64,000 bases of DNA from Chelydra serpentina (GCA_037349315.1 JBAIAC010000054.1:3472001-3536000); one strand, 5' to 3'; counted from the first letter of the stretch, positions 32,656 to 44,933 are shown. Numbers and translations are program-made. The notes: generated from the letters alone by a model not told the origin.

Positions 32656-33507
32656 GCCCCGCTGCTGAGTGACATTGAGCTGATCCTCCCTGCAGGCAAT
32701 CAGCAGCTAAGTGCCACAAGACTAGGTCCTTTCCCCTACACTACCCCACATCTCTATGAAGCTGTGTACAGAGCTGGTGAGGCAGCACAGACTGCATGCA
32801 CATGGCACTCAGGTCTGTGTCCTTGCCCAGTATAAACAACAGACAGACCCTCATGCACACACAGACTCACAACACAACCACTCACTCACATGCATATATA
32901 CAACACATCCACTTGCTGACTCACTCACGCAGACACATAATCCAACAGTTACACATACACAGAAACATAAACAAGCTGACAAACAAAATCAAACAATCTC
33001 CCCTCCCCCACAAAAACCTGTAAATGAAAGAAAGAAACATAGTGTTATTGCTATTTCTTTTTAAAAATACTTTGGAGATTCACAGATGCTACAATGATGG
33101 GAGCCATGAAAGTGCATAGATAGACAGAATCCTGAATAAACATGCAGGGTTATTTCTGCTGACCAGTGATTAATTCTATCTCCTGGATCTTGTTAGCTAT
33201 AACCAGAATATAACACGGGTCAGAGCAGCAATCTCAACTGGGAGATGGAAATATGGCCTGGAACAGCAGAGGTCCGGCAGGAAACATCAGAATCAGCCAA
33301 GCTTGGGGAGGAAAGTGAGACTGATTTTTGTGCCCTGATTTTGTTCCTTAAAAAATAAGTGACTAACATCAGAAGGGAGGTGAGATGACACTGATGAGGC
33401 TGAGGTAGCAACACAAAAATAATAAAATGTGATGTCATTATTAATGTGCCAATATAGGCCCCAAATCAGCAAGTAAGCACGTGTCTAACTTTAGGCACAT
33501 AACTAGC
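32656..33507. other. Unassigned DNA, partly ACA-rich
   Basis: 32.85-33.0 kb is rich in ACACA and CTCACTCAC strings without a strict unit. The rest is unique-looking with no coding signal. Confidence 0.45.
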
Positions 33508-33795
33508 CATGTTGCCAACTTTCATGATATTATTATGAGTCTACTTGTATTTTTGATTTAGTTAAAGCCTCAGCTCTGGGAGTTGTGGTATTATATCTGA
33601 TTTCCAGGTTTTTAAAAAAAAAATTAAGCAAGTTTCTAGCCCTCATCGCTGCGGAGAAAATCTTGAAAACATGACTCCAATATGCTCTCATACCAGAAGG
33701 CAAATAAAAAGAACCCAAAATGTATTATTTTGAAATTCTCATGATTTTTGTAGCTAATCCCATGATGTTTGGGAAGCCCAACTCATCATTTTGCT
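33508..33795 (+). repeat. Interspersed A/T-rich repeat, family shared with 58.44 kb
   Basis: The segment starts GTTGCCAACTTTCATGAT and contains AGTTTCTAGCCCTCAT, TCTTGAAAACATGACTCC and AATAAAAAGAACCCAAAAT. The reverse complement of the same series (AATGTTATTTTTGGGTT, CATGTTTTCAAGG, CATGAGGGCTAGTAAT) lies at 58.44-58.67 kb. It is probably a non-autonomous DNA element; ends not proven. Confidence 0.6.
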
Positions 33796-33847
33796 GCTTA
33801 GGTTGGAATACTGAAGTAGTCCCACTGAAATCATTGGGTTTCCTCAC

Positions 33848-34376
33848 ATTCATGGATTTTAAGGCTAGAAGAGACTATTATGATCATCTAGTCTGACCTA
33901 TATAACACAGGCCAGAGAACTTCACCCAGTTGCCCCTGTATTGAGCCCTATAATTTCTGCTTGACTAAAGCATATCTTCGAGAAAGGCATCTGATCCTGA
34001 TCTGAAGACAACAAGAGATGGAGAATCTAGCATTTCCCTTTGGAGTTTGTTCCACTGGTTAATTACCCTCACTGTTAAAAAAATGCACCTTATTTCTAAT
34101 TTGAATTTGTATGGCTTCAGCTTCCAGCCATTGGTGGTTATTGCCTTTTTTTTTTTTTTTTTTTTGCTAGATTAAAGAGACCTTTAGAATCGCTGGTCTT
34201 TTCTCCTTAAGATACTTACACACTGTATTCAAGTTACCTCTCTTTTTAATAAGATAGACAAACTGAGCTCTTGGGGTATGCCTACATTGCAAACAGAGGT
34301 ATGACTATCTTCAATAAAACCACGTTGACCGGCATTAATTTTGTTCCCGTCCTTTAATTCTTTATCAGCTGAATCT
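33848..34376 (-). mobile_element. CR1-clade LINE 3' end, internally deleted
   Basis: On the minus strand the 3' UTR (ending near 33848 at TTAAGGCTAGAAGAG) and the decayed ORF end are like 5418-5750. After a poly-T run at 34148-34165 and a short foreign piece near 34275-34310, an RT-coding scrap like 6120-6150 follows (AACCACGTTGACC). It then abuts the next LINE at about 34378. Confidence 0.75.
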
Positions 34377-34377
34377 T

Positions 34378-35800
34378 ATAGAATCATAGAAGCATAAGGT
34401 TAGAAGGGCCTGCAAGGGTCAGCTGGTCTAACCCCCTGTGACTAAATTATCCAAAACAGACGGCTCCAGCCTCCTCTTGAAAACCTCCAGTGGAGGAGCT
34501 TCCACAGCCGTCCTAGGCATCTGTTCCATTGTCCTACTGTTCTTAGAGTTAGGAAGTTTTTCCTGAGATTTAATCTAAACCCCCAATGCTGTAGTTTGAA
34601 CCCAGCACCTCTTGTCCTGCCCTCTGTGGCAAGAGAGAACAACTTTTCTCCATCTTTTTCTGGCAGCCTTTCAAGTATTTGAAGACCGCTATCATGTGCC
34701 CCGTCAATCTGCTCTTTTCCAAACTAAACATACTCAGTTCCTTCAACCTTTGCACAACCATCTTTGTCACTCGTCTCTGGATCCTTTTCACTTTCTCTAC
34801 ATCCTTTCTATACATTGGTGATCAAAACTGGATACATTACTCCAGCTGAGGCCTAACGAGGGCTGAGTAGAGCAGTACTATCCCCTCCTGTGACTTGCGT
34901 GCTACTCCTCTATTAATGCAACCTAAAATTTGCATTTGCTTTTTCTTTTTTTTTGGCAACAGCATCATGTTGCTGATTCATGTTGAGATTGTGGTCCATC
35001 ACAATTCCCAGATCCTTCTCACCTTGTTGCTGACAAGCCAGTTATCCCCTATTTGTGCATTTGGTTTTTCTTCCCTAAGTGTACCACTTTACAGTAGTCT
35101 TTCTTGAATTTCGTTTTCTTGTCTATAGCCCAGTTCTCCAATTTATCAAAATCCATCTGAATTGTAGCTCTATCCTCCAAAGAGTTGGCAACCCCCCCTT
35201 AGCTTTATGTCATCTGCAGATTTGATCAGTGTGCTCTCTATTCCTACATCCAGGTCATTAATAAACATATTAAACAACACCAGACCAAGAACAGACCCCT
35301 GTGGAACCCCACTTGAGACCTCCCTCCAGTCAGACATTCTTCCACTCATAGTTCTCTTTGTTTGTGACTGTTTAACCAATTATGTATCCACTTAATGGTA
35401 ATTCCACCAAGCCCATATTTCTCCAGTTTACCCGTCAGAATGTCATGTGAGATTGTGTCAAAAGCCTTGCCGAAGTCCAGGTATAGTATAACTTGTACAG
35501 GATTTTCTGTTACTTTGCCCAGCTGCCAGGCAAACTGGGCTATAGTTACTTGGGTCACCCTGCTTGCTCTTTTTGAATATTTGCTCAACATTAGCATTCT
35601 GCCAGAATTGCAAGATGTATTAAAATCAACATCAGCAGGCCAGAGATCTCCTCAGCCAACTCTTTTACAACTCTTGGGTGTGAGTTATTTTAGCCTGCTG
35701 ATTTAAAAATGTTTATCTCTAGTAGATGGTTACTAATGAAGTGGAAAGTAGTTCATCATCCTCATGGGATATGAGCACATCATCCTACTTCTTTCCAAAT
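34378..35800 (-). mobile_element. CR1-clade LINE with most of RT
   Basis: The minus strand carries RT from about 35800 to a 3' end at 34380 (ATAGAATCATAGAAGC...). Readable blocks are [19 protein letters not shown] (35480 region), [20 protein letters not shown] and SADDIKL (35215 region, FADD changed to SADD but the aspartates kept), then KDVEKVKRIQRRVTKMV and LSMFSLEKSRLTGHMI. Frames are broken in several places, and the endonuclease is missing. Confidence 0.85.
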
Positions 35801-36224
35801 AGAGAATAGAAATCATTACTGCTTAAAATAAGGTCTGTGAATAAGTATCTTGTTGAATCAGGTCCATAGCTATCATGGTAATAGACATCTTGAAATACCA
35901 TAGTTAAAACTCCATTTGAAAACAGGCAAACGGCTTGTGTGTGTTTGTGGGCACACCTCTGCCAGCTACAGGCTTGAAGCACGAAATTGGACCTACTCAT
36001 GTTTGTGATGTCTCTGTTGATGATGAATCACCAACAGAGTGTACAAAAGCCCAATCTCAGCCTATTCCACAACATGGTGCAATGGCTAGCAGGGAACAGT
36101 AGCACAGTAGCACTGTGGCTATTGACGTAGTCCTATTCTGCCTGGGGTTATTGGCTGTTACAGAGTACGGAGGTGAATAAAATAGAGTATCTAACATCAA
36201 TAAAAAATAAACAACATTTGGTTT
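35801..36224. other. Unassigned intergenic DNA
   Basis: I see no repeat family or coding signal here. Confidence 0.45.
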
Positions 36225-36470
36225 ATAAGCAGCAAATCATGCCAGGCAAACCTGATGGCTTTTCTTTTGTTGCACGGATGAGTTGTTACAGTCCCATGGC
36301 TTTTTGCAGGAAAAATGAATCTATTTCAATCTTTTTATAGTGAAGGTCAAAATACAAGGTGTTCAGGTCTAGGCATCTCAGAACTAGAAAGAGGCTGATA
36401 AATTCAGAAAAGAGCAACAAAAATAGCAAATAGGTCTGGAAGGATTGGCTGCAGGGGAAAGAGTAAAAAT
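36225..36470 (+). mobile_element. Heavily decayed LINE RT scraps
   Basis: Plus-strand AAATCATGCCAGGCAAACCTG can be read as the GKSCLTNL region of a CR1-type RT, and GAGGCTGATAAATTCAG with AAGAGCAACAAAAATAGC as its KLERVQ.ATK region. Only short stretches survive. Confidence 0.4.
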
Positions 36471-39189
36471 ATGTTGTATGTTTACAATATCGTGGCAATA
36501 ACTTTTATATTTTTGTGTATATACTGTGCTCTGTACAGCAATTTAACAGGCAGTAACAACAAGCATTTTGAAATAATATATAACAGTCATAGTCCCTGGG
36601 TATTTCCTGGATCTGCATTGGTGAGCAACCTCAGATGTTCATTAACTTCTTGGAAAATTGCCTGGGATGGAATCCAGCAGGGTTGTACTAAAAGATTTGG
36701 ATCAAAATTCTGCTTTAAGACCTTGATGGCAAATCACAACTCTGATTTGATATCAGTGGGAGATTGGTGCAAAGAGTGATTTCTAGACAGAAAAGCCAGC
36801 TGGATTATTTACCAATGTGGAAGAGTGCTGATGTTGAGAACATGTGAGATTATACGGATCGTAGACACTCCGGGCCTGATTCTCCATGGCCTGGCACCGT
36901 GTGGAGTCATTTACACCTGTGCATTCTGATTTGCTAGTATACTACACCTACCATGAAGGTAGCTATGGCAAAGGCGAGGGAGTAAGGAATGCCTGGAGGC
37001 GTACGTTAATAGATAGTGGATAGGCGGTTTCAGATATGAAAAATTAACTCCGCCAGCTAACGAGGCCCATTCTGCAGTCAGACAAGGCCACAAAACTTGC
37101 CTCTTGCCTGGGTACTTTTCACTCCTGGCCCATGGATTCTGACCGAATGGGTAATTCATCCCCCCACCACAGAATGAGTGGAACACCCCGGCCTAGGTTA
37201 TAAATGCCTTGGGGCGGGGGCAGCCTCTCACTTGTGAGTGTTCCGGGCCCAGCACAATGGCCCATAACACTAACCACCGTGAAAAGCTCAGAGGCTGAGC
37301 TGTCCAGGGGACGAGGACAAGGTGCCCTGCCTCAGTGATGGTGCCTGGGGCTGTTATGCCTTTGAAACCCTTCACGCCTCTTGGGCGCTGTGCTGGAGAA
37401 AAAGGGGTAGTGAATGTTCCCTCCCGTGCGCCCTCCAGAAGAGCAGCATGATGTAGCCCTAAAGATTAAACTATATCAGGGCCCTAGAGCCGCCTCCTCC
37501 AAAGCTCCCCTGGGAAGCACTTGGTCTGTGCTGAGGCCGGTGCCTGGTGAAGCAGCCCCTCTGAGGTGGAAGGAGAACACAAAGCAACTGCCAAGCAAAT
37601 TCCTGCTCCTGCGACTTTTACAGAAAGGGGCGTTTCCCCCACAGGCTGGAAATGTGACTTTGCTCTGATTTCTTCCCGCTGATGCAATTCAATTATTGCT
37701 ATCAGAGGCTGTTCCACACACCCATTGGAAATCAGGGGAAAGAGCTGAAATCTGCTCATTCCCAATTCTGAGCTCCCATTTCTGACCAATTGGGCACATA
37801 CCTATAACAAAGAGAGAGAATGTTTAATTTTTTAAAGTGAAATCATAAAATGCTCCTTTGAAGAAAATTCCCCACCTTTGGTCTGGGGTAATTCCAAACC
37901 CGGCTCTGCTAGCGTTTGTAGGAGGTGTTAAATGTGTTGGCTTTTGTCATAAAATATAAAGTGTTTTTTTTTTAAACTATTTTTATGACGAAATGGGGAC
38001 AATTGAAAAATATCTCCCAAATTCCTGTTAAAAAATCCATTGCGGATGAGAAGGAATCCACAGAGGTTTCTGCTCACAAATGTAGAGGCCCTTTAGCATC
38101 CAACTGGTGGGGAGGTGAGGATTATAAAAGACCACGTGATGCCTTCAGTTCCTCCCAGGTCTCACTGAGAATTTTAATCTTCCTGCAGCAGGTTCCCATT
38201 GGAGGGCCTGACCCACTGTGGTTCTATGCTCAATGCCCCCTCCCTCTTGACTGGTGCAGTGAGAGCTCCCCCTCCTGGTAGCATCAGTTCTAGCCTCTGC
38301 TCTCAAGCCACATCAGATCAAAACATACAAGAACAAGAAGTGACCAGTGAGTGAGACTTAGCATTTCAGTGTGAGATTGAGCATGTCCCATTGGCGCACA
38401 CGGACTGCAGAGCTCTTCATCACGACATGGACGTCCACCAAGTGCTGCCTCCAAATGAACCTGGAGTCTTCCACCAAATCAGTGAGGCTTGGAGAGTCTG
38501 GAAGACAAAGAATGGGGGTCATGTGTGCCTCAAATCGAATTCCATCCCTCACCTTTAAATTCAAGCTAGTTTTACACACACATAAAGGGTTATCGATACC
38601 CTGTCTCCCGATGTGCAGTGTGGAGTGGAAGAGCATTTCCAAGGCTCGAGAGTTGGCAGAGGATCAGAGGTAGGGGATGGGAGGCAGGAAACCTGGTCGC
38701 ACCTTTGTCCTCACCTTCCCTCCATTGGGGGTGTATGGGCGTAAGGGTCTGTGACTGAGTGGAATGGAGGTGGCCAGAAGTATTGTTCTCTCCAGTTCTC
38801 CTTGGGTCAGTCCTGGGATGGTCTGTCTCCCGATGCTGGTTAGTCTGCCATCTTGTTGGGCCTGCCCTCTGCTCCACTCCACCTCTCCTCCCCTGCTTAC
38901 CTCTCACTCAGTGGCCTGGTAACCATGGATAGCCTCCATTTCCAAGGAGAGTTGCTATCCTGGAGGATATTTGCTGTTGGTTTTGCAGTAGTTATTGTGG
39001 TGAGGCACCTCCTTCGTCTCAGCAGACTTAGCACTTCCCCCTCCGGCAATGGTGGGCCTGGGGCAAATCAGCCCCACGATGGGCAGGGTTTGCCTTCCCC
39101 CCTTCTGTGCTCCTTTGGCTGTGTTTTCAGGGTAGGCCCCAGGGTCGGCCGAAGGGGTGATCCTTCCCCAAGCAAAAAGGAAACTGTCG
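36471..39189. other. Unassigned intergenic DNA
   Basis: The open frames in this stretch do not resemble known proteins and lack start or splice context. 37.2-37.7 and 38.8-39.2 kb are GC-richer but show no promoter-like cluster. The latter may belong to the LTR-like repeat that follows. Confidence 0.45.
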
Positions 39190-39560
39190 TGTAAACACAA
39201 AAACAAAAGGGGGTACCTTTCCCTGCCTCCTTACTGGCCAGGGTGTCATCCCTGGGATGTCCGTCCTGCCCCTAGCAGGCACTCGGGTTTGATGTTCCCC
39301 TATGGGAAGGAGCACAGCCTCAGCCTGGAGAAGCTTGTTTCCCTGCTGCCATTAGCCTGGCAGTAGCTTGTCTCTTTCTCCCTCTTTGCTTTCCCCAGAG
39401 GAGGGTTTTTTTAAGGACCTCAGGCAGCCCTTAATTGGATTCAGGCATCCCTAATTGACCAGAGGTAACCCCTTCTCAGCTTAAAGGGCCTTTAACATTC
39501 TAGGGCTAATATATCTGCCTTCCAGGGCCTCTTTCAGCCGCCCGGCCTGACTTTGTCACA
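39190..39560 (-). mobile_element. LTR remnant, same family as the 45.7 kb solo LTR
   Basis: Read on the minus strand from 39560 it begins TGTGACAAAGTCAGGCCGGG and soon reads AAGGCAGATATATTAGCCCTAG. The solo LTR at 45724 begins TGTGACAGGGTCAGGCCAGA and has AAGGCAAATATATTAGTCCCAG at the same distance. Further in, the two drift apart. The far end is not recognisable and the coordinate is a guess. Confidence 0.6.
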
Positions 39561-39598
39561 TTATATACTCATCTCTATGTCCTAATGTGGGCATCTTA

Positions 39599-39678
39599 GC
39601 CCTGGTTTTCAGAAATGCTGAGCACCAACTGCTCCAAATGATATCAGTGGGTGTCCTGCGCCTCTGAAAATCTGACCC
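39599..39678. repeat. Small hairpin repeat (MITE-like)
   Basis: CCTGGTTTTCAGAAATGCTG on the left pairs with the right end read inward, GGGTCAGATTTTCAGAGGCG, around a centre near ATGATATCAGTGGG. About 80 bp. Confidence 0.5.
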
Positions 39679-40121
39679 TTGGTGCCTCTGAAACGCCACC
39701 CACTCTGGAATATGAACAGAAGCCCCTGATGCACTTTTCAAGGAGACAGCTACAATTTGCAGCTCCCGGGACTTTGGGGAGCATCTTTTGTGTGTGTGCA
39801 CTTTTAATGCATCAGGCATCAGAAATGTACTTAGACTATCAATCACTGTGCAGAAATTACAAAATCATGTAAGCAAAATTTGCTTAGAAGGACTTGTGTT
39901 ATGGACACATCTTTATGGGAAACTCCCAAAGAACTTCTCTCCTGTCTCTCTAGTTGCTGAGTTACACCTGTGAGTGATGGAGAATAACAACATAACCAAT
40001 AGACTGGAACTGATTTTCCATTGCCCTGAACCCTAGGGAGCCATTTACACCTGTGCCCAGTGAGGGTAAGATGCAAGATTCTGATCTGGCAGCATTTGCA
40101 GCCCTGTATGCTCGATTTGTC
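39679..40121. other. Unassigned DNA
   Basis: No coding or repeat signal found. Confidence 0.4.
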
Positions 40122-40300
40122 GGGGGGGAGGACTAGCTCAGTGGTTTGAGCATTGGCCTGCTAAACCCAGGGTTGTGAGTTCAATCCTTGAGGGGGCCAT
40201 TTAGGGATCTGGGGCACAAATTGGGGATTGGTCCTGCTTTGAGCAGGGGGTTGGACTAGATGATCTCCTAAGGTCCCTTCCAACTCTGAGATTCTATGGT
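40122..40300 (+). mobile_element. tRNA-derived turtle SINE with CR1 tail
   Basis: A full-length copy: A box TAGCTCAGTGGTTTGAGC, B box GTGAGTTCAATCC, body GGCCATTTAGGGATCTGG, CR1-like tail TCCTGCTTTGAGCAGGGGGT ending GAGATTCTATGGTTC. Few differences from the copy at 62.6 kb. Confidence 0.95.
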
Positions 40301-41402
40301 TCAGGGTTAATTCATCAACAGACTTCAATCACTTTGAAATCCTTGGCTGAAAGCGGCAGCTTCAGCCAGAAGTCCCTTAACCTGCTGTCTTCAGATGGTT
40401 AAACCAGTTACTGTTTTACAAAAAGAAAAAATGAGAGATGGGACAAATGTTATCTTAACCTCCCCTCCATGAGAGAACAAACAATGTCTAGGAGCCCCAC
40501 CCACAACCTGCTACCTTGGGAGCCAATGGCACACTCCTCCCCCACTCCTTGGTTTCGATAGAAGTAGGATCGGGCCCTATATAACCGCTGTGGGCAGGAA
40601 GCACTGTCATTCTGTGCAGACATGAGCAGCTGTTTTCAGAGACCACTGTTATAAAACCCTTCCTCTCCCCATGCGCGAGGCAGAGTCACCCCACAGATTG
40701 CTGTACGAAAGATATAAGTTCTTCTCTCTGTACTGCTTTCTTTAATGCACTGGCAACATTCATAGATCTATAGCAAAGTGCACATTAAGGCAGCATAACA
40801 AATAACCAAAAAACCCCTAAGCATTGACCCACAGCAGCCTTTGGGAAGGCATGGCGGTTTGATGCCCTGCGTTTCACTTCAAGTGCTGCAAGTTCAAACC
40901 TTGGCTGTTTTCCCTGTTTGGATCCATCCCAGAACTTCCGAACATTGTCACAGCACAATTGCCAGCCAAGTTGTGTGAGTATCTTGCTTATCAAATTAAG
41001 TCTTTTTCTTCTCTTGCAATGTCCAGGAGCAGATCGTGATTTCCTCAAATGTATTGGTTATTCATATGTATACAATGAATCTTTGGGCAGGTTTTTTGAC
41101 CCCATGGTGTGATCGTAAATATGTTGTTGGGAGAATGATCTCCTTGCTCTTTGAAATTTGAATTGTTATGGTTTATCACATGTGGCATGATTTCGGCTGC
41201 CTCGCTAGCTGAGTGTAGCTCCTAGAAGATGGACTAAGAGCCTTAGGAGAAGTAAACAAAAAGATAATTATAAATTAGATTAAATTCAGTGAAGAAAAGT
41301 TAAAATAATCAGGGGACTGGTGAATTTGTTTGATGACAAATTGCTAAAAAAGTGTGGGTAACTGATGACTTGGGATTTGTAAGATTAGAGTCTATAAATA
41401 TG
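40301..41402. other. Unassigned DNA
   Basis: No gene. A stretch near 40.85-40.92 kb has a tRNA-like B box (AAGTTCAAACC) but no foldable tRNA around it. Confidence 0.4.
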
Positions 41403-41511
41403 TTAGGCTTGGATTTTCCAAGGGCCCAAAGGAGTTGGGCACTCACTTCCCACTGAAATTCAATAGGAACTGGGCACCTATGTTTTTTAGGCTTCTTTGA
41501 AAATTCCAGTC
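41403..41511. repeat. Small hairpin repeat (MITE-like)
   Basis: AGGCTTGGATTTTCCAAGGG with GTTGGGCACTCACTTCCCA faces TGGGCACCTATGTTTTTTAG and TTTGAAAATTCCAGTC, an imperfect palindrome of about 109 bp around TGAAATTCAATAGG. Confidence 0.55.
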
Positions 41512-42423
41512 ATAGAGAATGAAAGTTTGAAGCATCTGTTCGGGAGACATACTAGGTGATGTGATTTTTACAAGAATGCATGGGGCTTGATCCCTCATGG
41601 CTGCAGGTTTCTCCCATGTGAGTACAAGTGCTGGTTACCAAGTTTAACCATGTGTTGTATGAAATTTGAGTTGTGTTCTTCCAGTTATTTAAAATCACCT
41701 TGCGCCCAATTGCAGCAACAGTATCAATGTGCATTTCTCATATATAAATGCATTATCCAGCAGATAACCGCTCTCCAAAAGTGAAATTCATCCCTGGGCA
41801 AAGGAGCTATTTGAATATATGCAGCATTTAACTCCCACTTCAGCCATATTTTGGGGTATGTTTGTTACACGGGTCCTGTGCTGGCCCCTCTAAGATGACT
41901 GCCAATATAAGGATGCAGTAAGCTTTCAGGAATATTGATAGGAAATTAATAGCTTCTAATCTGTAAAATGGATGGGGTATTGGAACAATTAGCTGCACCA
42001 GAACGTTTTTAAAATATATTTCATGACCGAAGGTTTTGTATTGCACTAAAGAGTTTCCCTCACCATGAAGTGCAAAAGCAAGTTTTGACTGATAGTGTCC
42101 TGGCTTAGACACTGATACTGTCAGTGCTTAGAATACACCTGTCTATTATGGGCGGTTTTCCTCGTGCTCAGCAACCCCTTTGATCACATTGACATTGATG
42201 AGAGTTGCAGCTACATTTTTCCTTTGATCACACTCAGTACCACTGGAAAAGGGTGAAGAACATGTATCTGGATACCATTACTTTAAGTCTGCTGCTTGCT
42301 AGAGTCTCTCTTTTTCCCTCTATTTAATCAATGCTATTTTCCTTAACAATATAGTTCTAAAGTAAAATCTGATTCTACCTGTGGTTTTAGAGCACTTTTA
42401 AATATTGTCTCTTAAACCTATTC
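41512..42423. other. Unassigned DNA
   Basis: No coding, tRNA or repeat family signal recognised. Confidence 0.4.
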
Positions 42424-42590
42424 TCAAAGACCCCCCGGTCGGCCTCCAAGAAGGTGGGAAGATGACATCGTTAAACGTTTCGGACGAACGTGGAGAAGAA
42501 AGGCAAGAGTGCGAGAAGAATGGCAGACGTGTTGTGATCGGCGCAGTCTTAACGACAGCTGAAGTCCAATCGATCCAGGTGATCCAGGTG
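42424..42590 (+). mobile_element. Orphan C-terminal end of a non-CR1 LINE
   Basis: One plus frame reads RPPGRPPRRWEDDIVKRF then GRTWRRKARVREEWQTCCDR, the Arg/Trp-rich C-terminal block (GRP..RW.D...G..W...A..R..W) that ends the ORF of RTE-like and related LINEs. A TGA-free run of about 45 codons is kept. Nothing upstream or downstream belongs to the same element, so this is a short 3' insertion. It is GC-richer than its surroundings. Whether it belongs with the LINE at 7.8 kb cannot be told. Confidence 0.6.
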
Positions 42591-42727
42591 TGAAACCTAT
42601 TCTCAGGATAAAACTTCCAAAAGGAGCCCCTTCAAAATGCTGGCAGAGAGCAACTAATGTGCACAATCCAAGAGCTGTTAAGCCCAGGATTCAGAGTCAC
42701 TGTACATGAGTGCTGTGTTTCACATGC

Positions 42728-43610
42728 CGGCCCATAAGAACGGCTATACTGGGTCAGACCAATGACCCATCTAGCCCACTATCCTGTGTTCCAACAGAGG
42801 CCAATGCCAGGCACATCAGAAGGAATGAACAGAACAGGGCCATTATCGAGTGATCCATCCCCTGTCATCCAGCCCCAGCTTCTGGCAGTCAGAGGTTTAG
42901 GGACAACTAGAATATGGGGTTTGATCCCTGACCATATTGGCCAATAGGTCCATCAATGGGTATCTTCCATGGATTTAATTATTTTTTGAACCCGCTTATA
43001 CTTTTGGTTTTCATAGCAGCCCCTGGAAACAAGTCGTCCAGAGGGCGACTGTGCATTGTGTGAGGAAGTACTTCATTATGCCAGTTTTAAACCTTCTGCA
43101 TACTGATTTCATTAGTTGATTCCTGGTTCTTGTGTTATGTGAAGGCGTAAATAACATTTCCCTATTTACTTTCTCCACACCAGTCATGATTTTATACACA
43201 GCTATCATATCCCCTCTTAGTCATCTCTTTTCTAAGATAAACAGTCCTGGTCTTTTTAATCTCTCTCCTCCTATGGAAGCTGTTCCATACCCCTAATCAT
43301 GTTTGTTGCCCTTCTCTGTACCTTTTCCAATTCTCATGTAACATTTTTGAGATGGGGTGACCAGAACTGCATGCAGTACTGAAGCTGTGGATGTACCATG
43401 GATTTATATAGAGGCAATATGATATTTTCTGTCTTATCTATCCCTTTCTTAAGGATTCCCAACATTCTGTTCGCTTTTTTGATTGCCACTGCCCATTGAG
43501 TGGATGTGTTCAGAGAACTATCCACAGTGACTCCAAGGTCTCTTTCTTGAGTGGTAACAGCTACTTTAGACCCCATCATTTTATATGTACAGTTGGAACG
43601 ATATCATTTT
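42728..43610 (-). mobile_element. CR1/L2-type LINE, RT C-terminus and 3' tail
   Basis: The minus strand has MMGSKVAVTTQERDLGVTVD, PLYKSMVHPQLQYCMQFW, then, after a frameshift, MIAVYKIMTGVEKVNREML with HNTRTRNQLMKS, and a 3' UTR ending CATAAGAACGGCTATACTGG when read on plus at 42728. The 3' tail matches 23.0 and 49.7 kb. 5'-truncated near 43610. Confidence 0.88.
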
Positions 43611-44061
43611 GAGCCACCTACTTCCTCTGGACACAGGCTGCCTGCAAACCCTCTGGCTTACCACAGAGCCTCAGTCCTCCTGCACATGACACAGATGACT
43701 TTTTCTAGTTCGTCAGCTCAGCTCAAGTCACATGTAGATCCAGCTTTTACTCAGAATAAGTGTTTTTAAAGTGCTTCCCCAAAGGGACAGTGGGTGCTGG
43801 AATCGAACTGAGATCAATCCCCAGCAGGCAATACGTGTTAGGAAAGGATCAGAGCTGTAATTTGACTCCCAGGTGTGCATTAAAATGTTTTAAGAATCAT
43901 AAAATGTTGATATCATGATTTTTTAGAGGGGCTGTATATCACAAGCTCCTTGTCTCAAATATTCTGACATTTGGACCACTAATCTTACGGTGCCCCCCCC
44001 CCCCAGAGGAACAGGAAATTTCAAGACATTTCAAGTAAGCATGTGGATTTTAGAGCACTGA
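43611..44061. other. Unassigned DNA
   Basis: A C-run of about 13 lies at 43991. Nothing else recognised. Confidence 0.4.
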
Positions 44062-44310
44062 GGACTTGTCTATACAGGAATATTAACCAGCATAGCTGTA
44101 CCTGTGTAATTATACTGCATAGTTCTACCAGGATAACTCTGTATGGATGCTCAAATTTCTCTGGATTAGCTTAAACCACTTCCAAAGCAACATATGCTAA
44201 ACCAGAAAAAGGCCCTCTTAAACTGGAATAAGTGTGTCCGCATACGGAGTTACACCAATACACCTACCATTGTTTTGCTGATACATTTTCCCACATAGGT
44301 AAACCCTTAG
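44062..44310. mobile_element. MITE with long terminal inverted repeats
   Basis: The left part GGACTTGTCTATACAGGAAT and ATTAACCAGCATAGCTGTAC mirrors the right part read inward, GGGTTTACCTATGTGGGAAA and TGTATCAGCAAAACAATGG. Size is about 250 bp with no coding. The end style (CTTGTCTAYAC) resembles the small palindrome at 58682. No target duplication could be fixed. Confidence 0.55.
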
Positions 44311-44371
44311 AAAAATCAGCTGTGAAACAGTAAAATAGTCTGACCCATAGTTTTGGACCCAATCCATAGCA

Positions 44372-44455
44372 GGATTGGTCCTGCTTTGAGCAGGGGGTTG
44401 GATTAGATCACCTCCTAAAGTCCCTTCCAACTCTGATATTCTATGATTCTATGAT
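44372..44455 (+). mobile_element. CR1 or SINE 3' tail only
   Basis: GGATTGGTCCTGCTTTGAGC to ATTCTATGATTCTATGAT is the shared CR1/SINE tail. The GGATTGG start matches the SINE junction, so it is more likely a very short SINE insertion than a CR1. Confidence 0.85.
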
Positions 44456-44933
44456 CTGCAAGCTCTCTGCTTGGGACTGCACAGGGTTAGCCCTAAAGGC
44501 AGGTGATGTATCCAGAATAAGAATGCAGTGTAATCACCTTTCCCTGCTTTATGGGCTTCGCTATGCTTTCCCTGCTCACTGTGGTGTTATGTTTACATCA
44601 CATCAGTGTCCAGGGCCCACAGCCCCCTTGTGCTAGGCCTACTACAAACATAGAGGTAAGAAAGGCCCTATGTACACTGTGGCAACCTAACCTACATTCT
44701 GTGGCAACAATGCAGGATTCTGCTGTGGCAGTGCTGTTTGCATTAAAACATGGAGATGTTTAATGACTGATGAGCTCTGTAGTGGCTTTGCTACAAGCCC
44801 CGAGGAATGTGCCATACACCCTTCAGTTGCCCTGGTGCAAGACCAGAAGGAGATCAAGACTCGGGAGCTGCTACAGGTGTGCTCATGCCAGATATTATCT
44901 TTCATACTGCAGATTCTCCGAGGGATAGTAAGA
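44456..44933. other. Unassigned DNA
   Basis: No coding or repeat signal recognised. Confidence 0.4.

Noticed and set aside
37185..37680. Possible host exon or promoter in a GC-richer patch
   Set aside because: No CpG clustering, no splice signals consistent with the frames and no recognisable peptide.
40845..40925. Possible tRNA or tRNA-derived SINE with B box AAGTTCAAACC
   Set aside because: No A box at the right distance and no cloverleaf can be folded by eye.
43795..43850. Inverted tRNA T-arm-like string GGAATCGAACTGAG
   Set aside because: The stem does not pair and the rest of a tRNA is missing.
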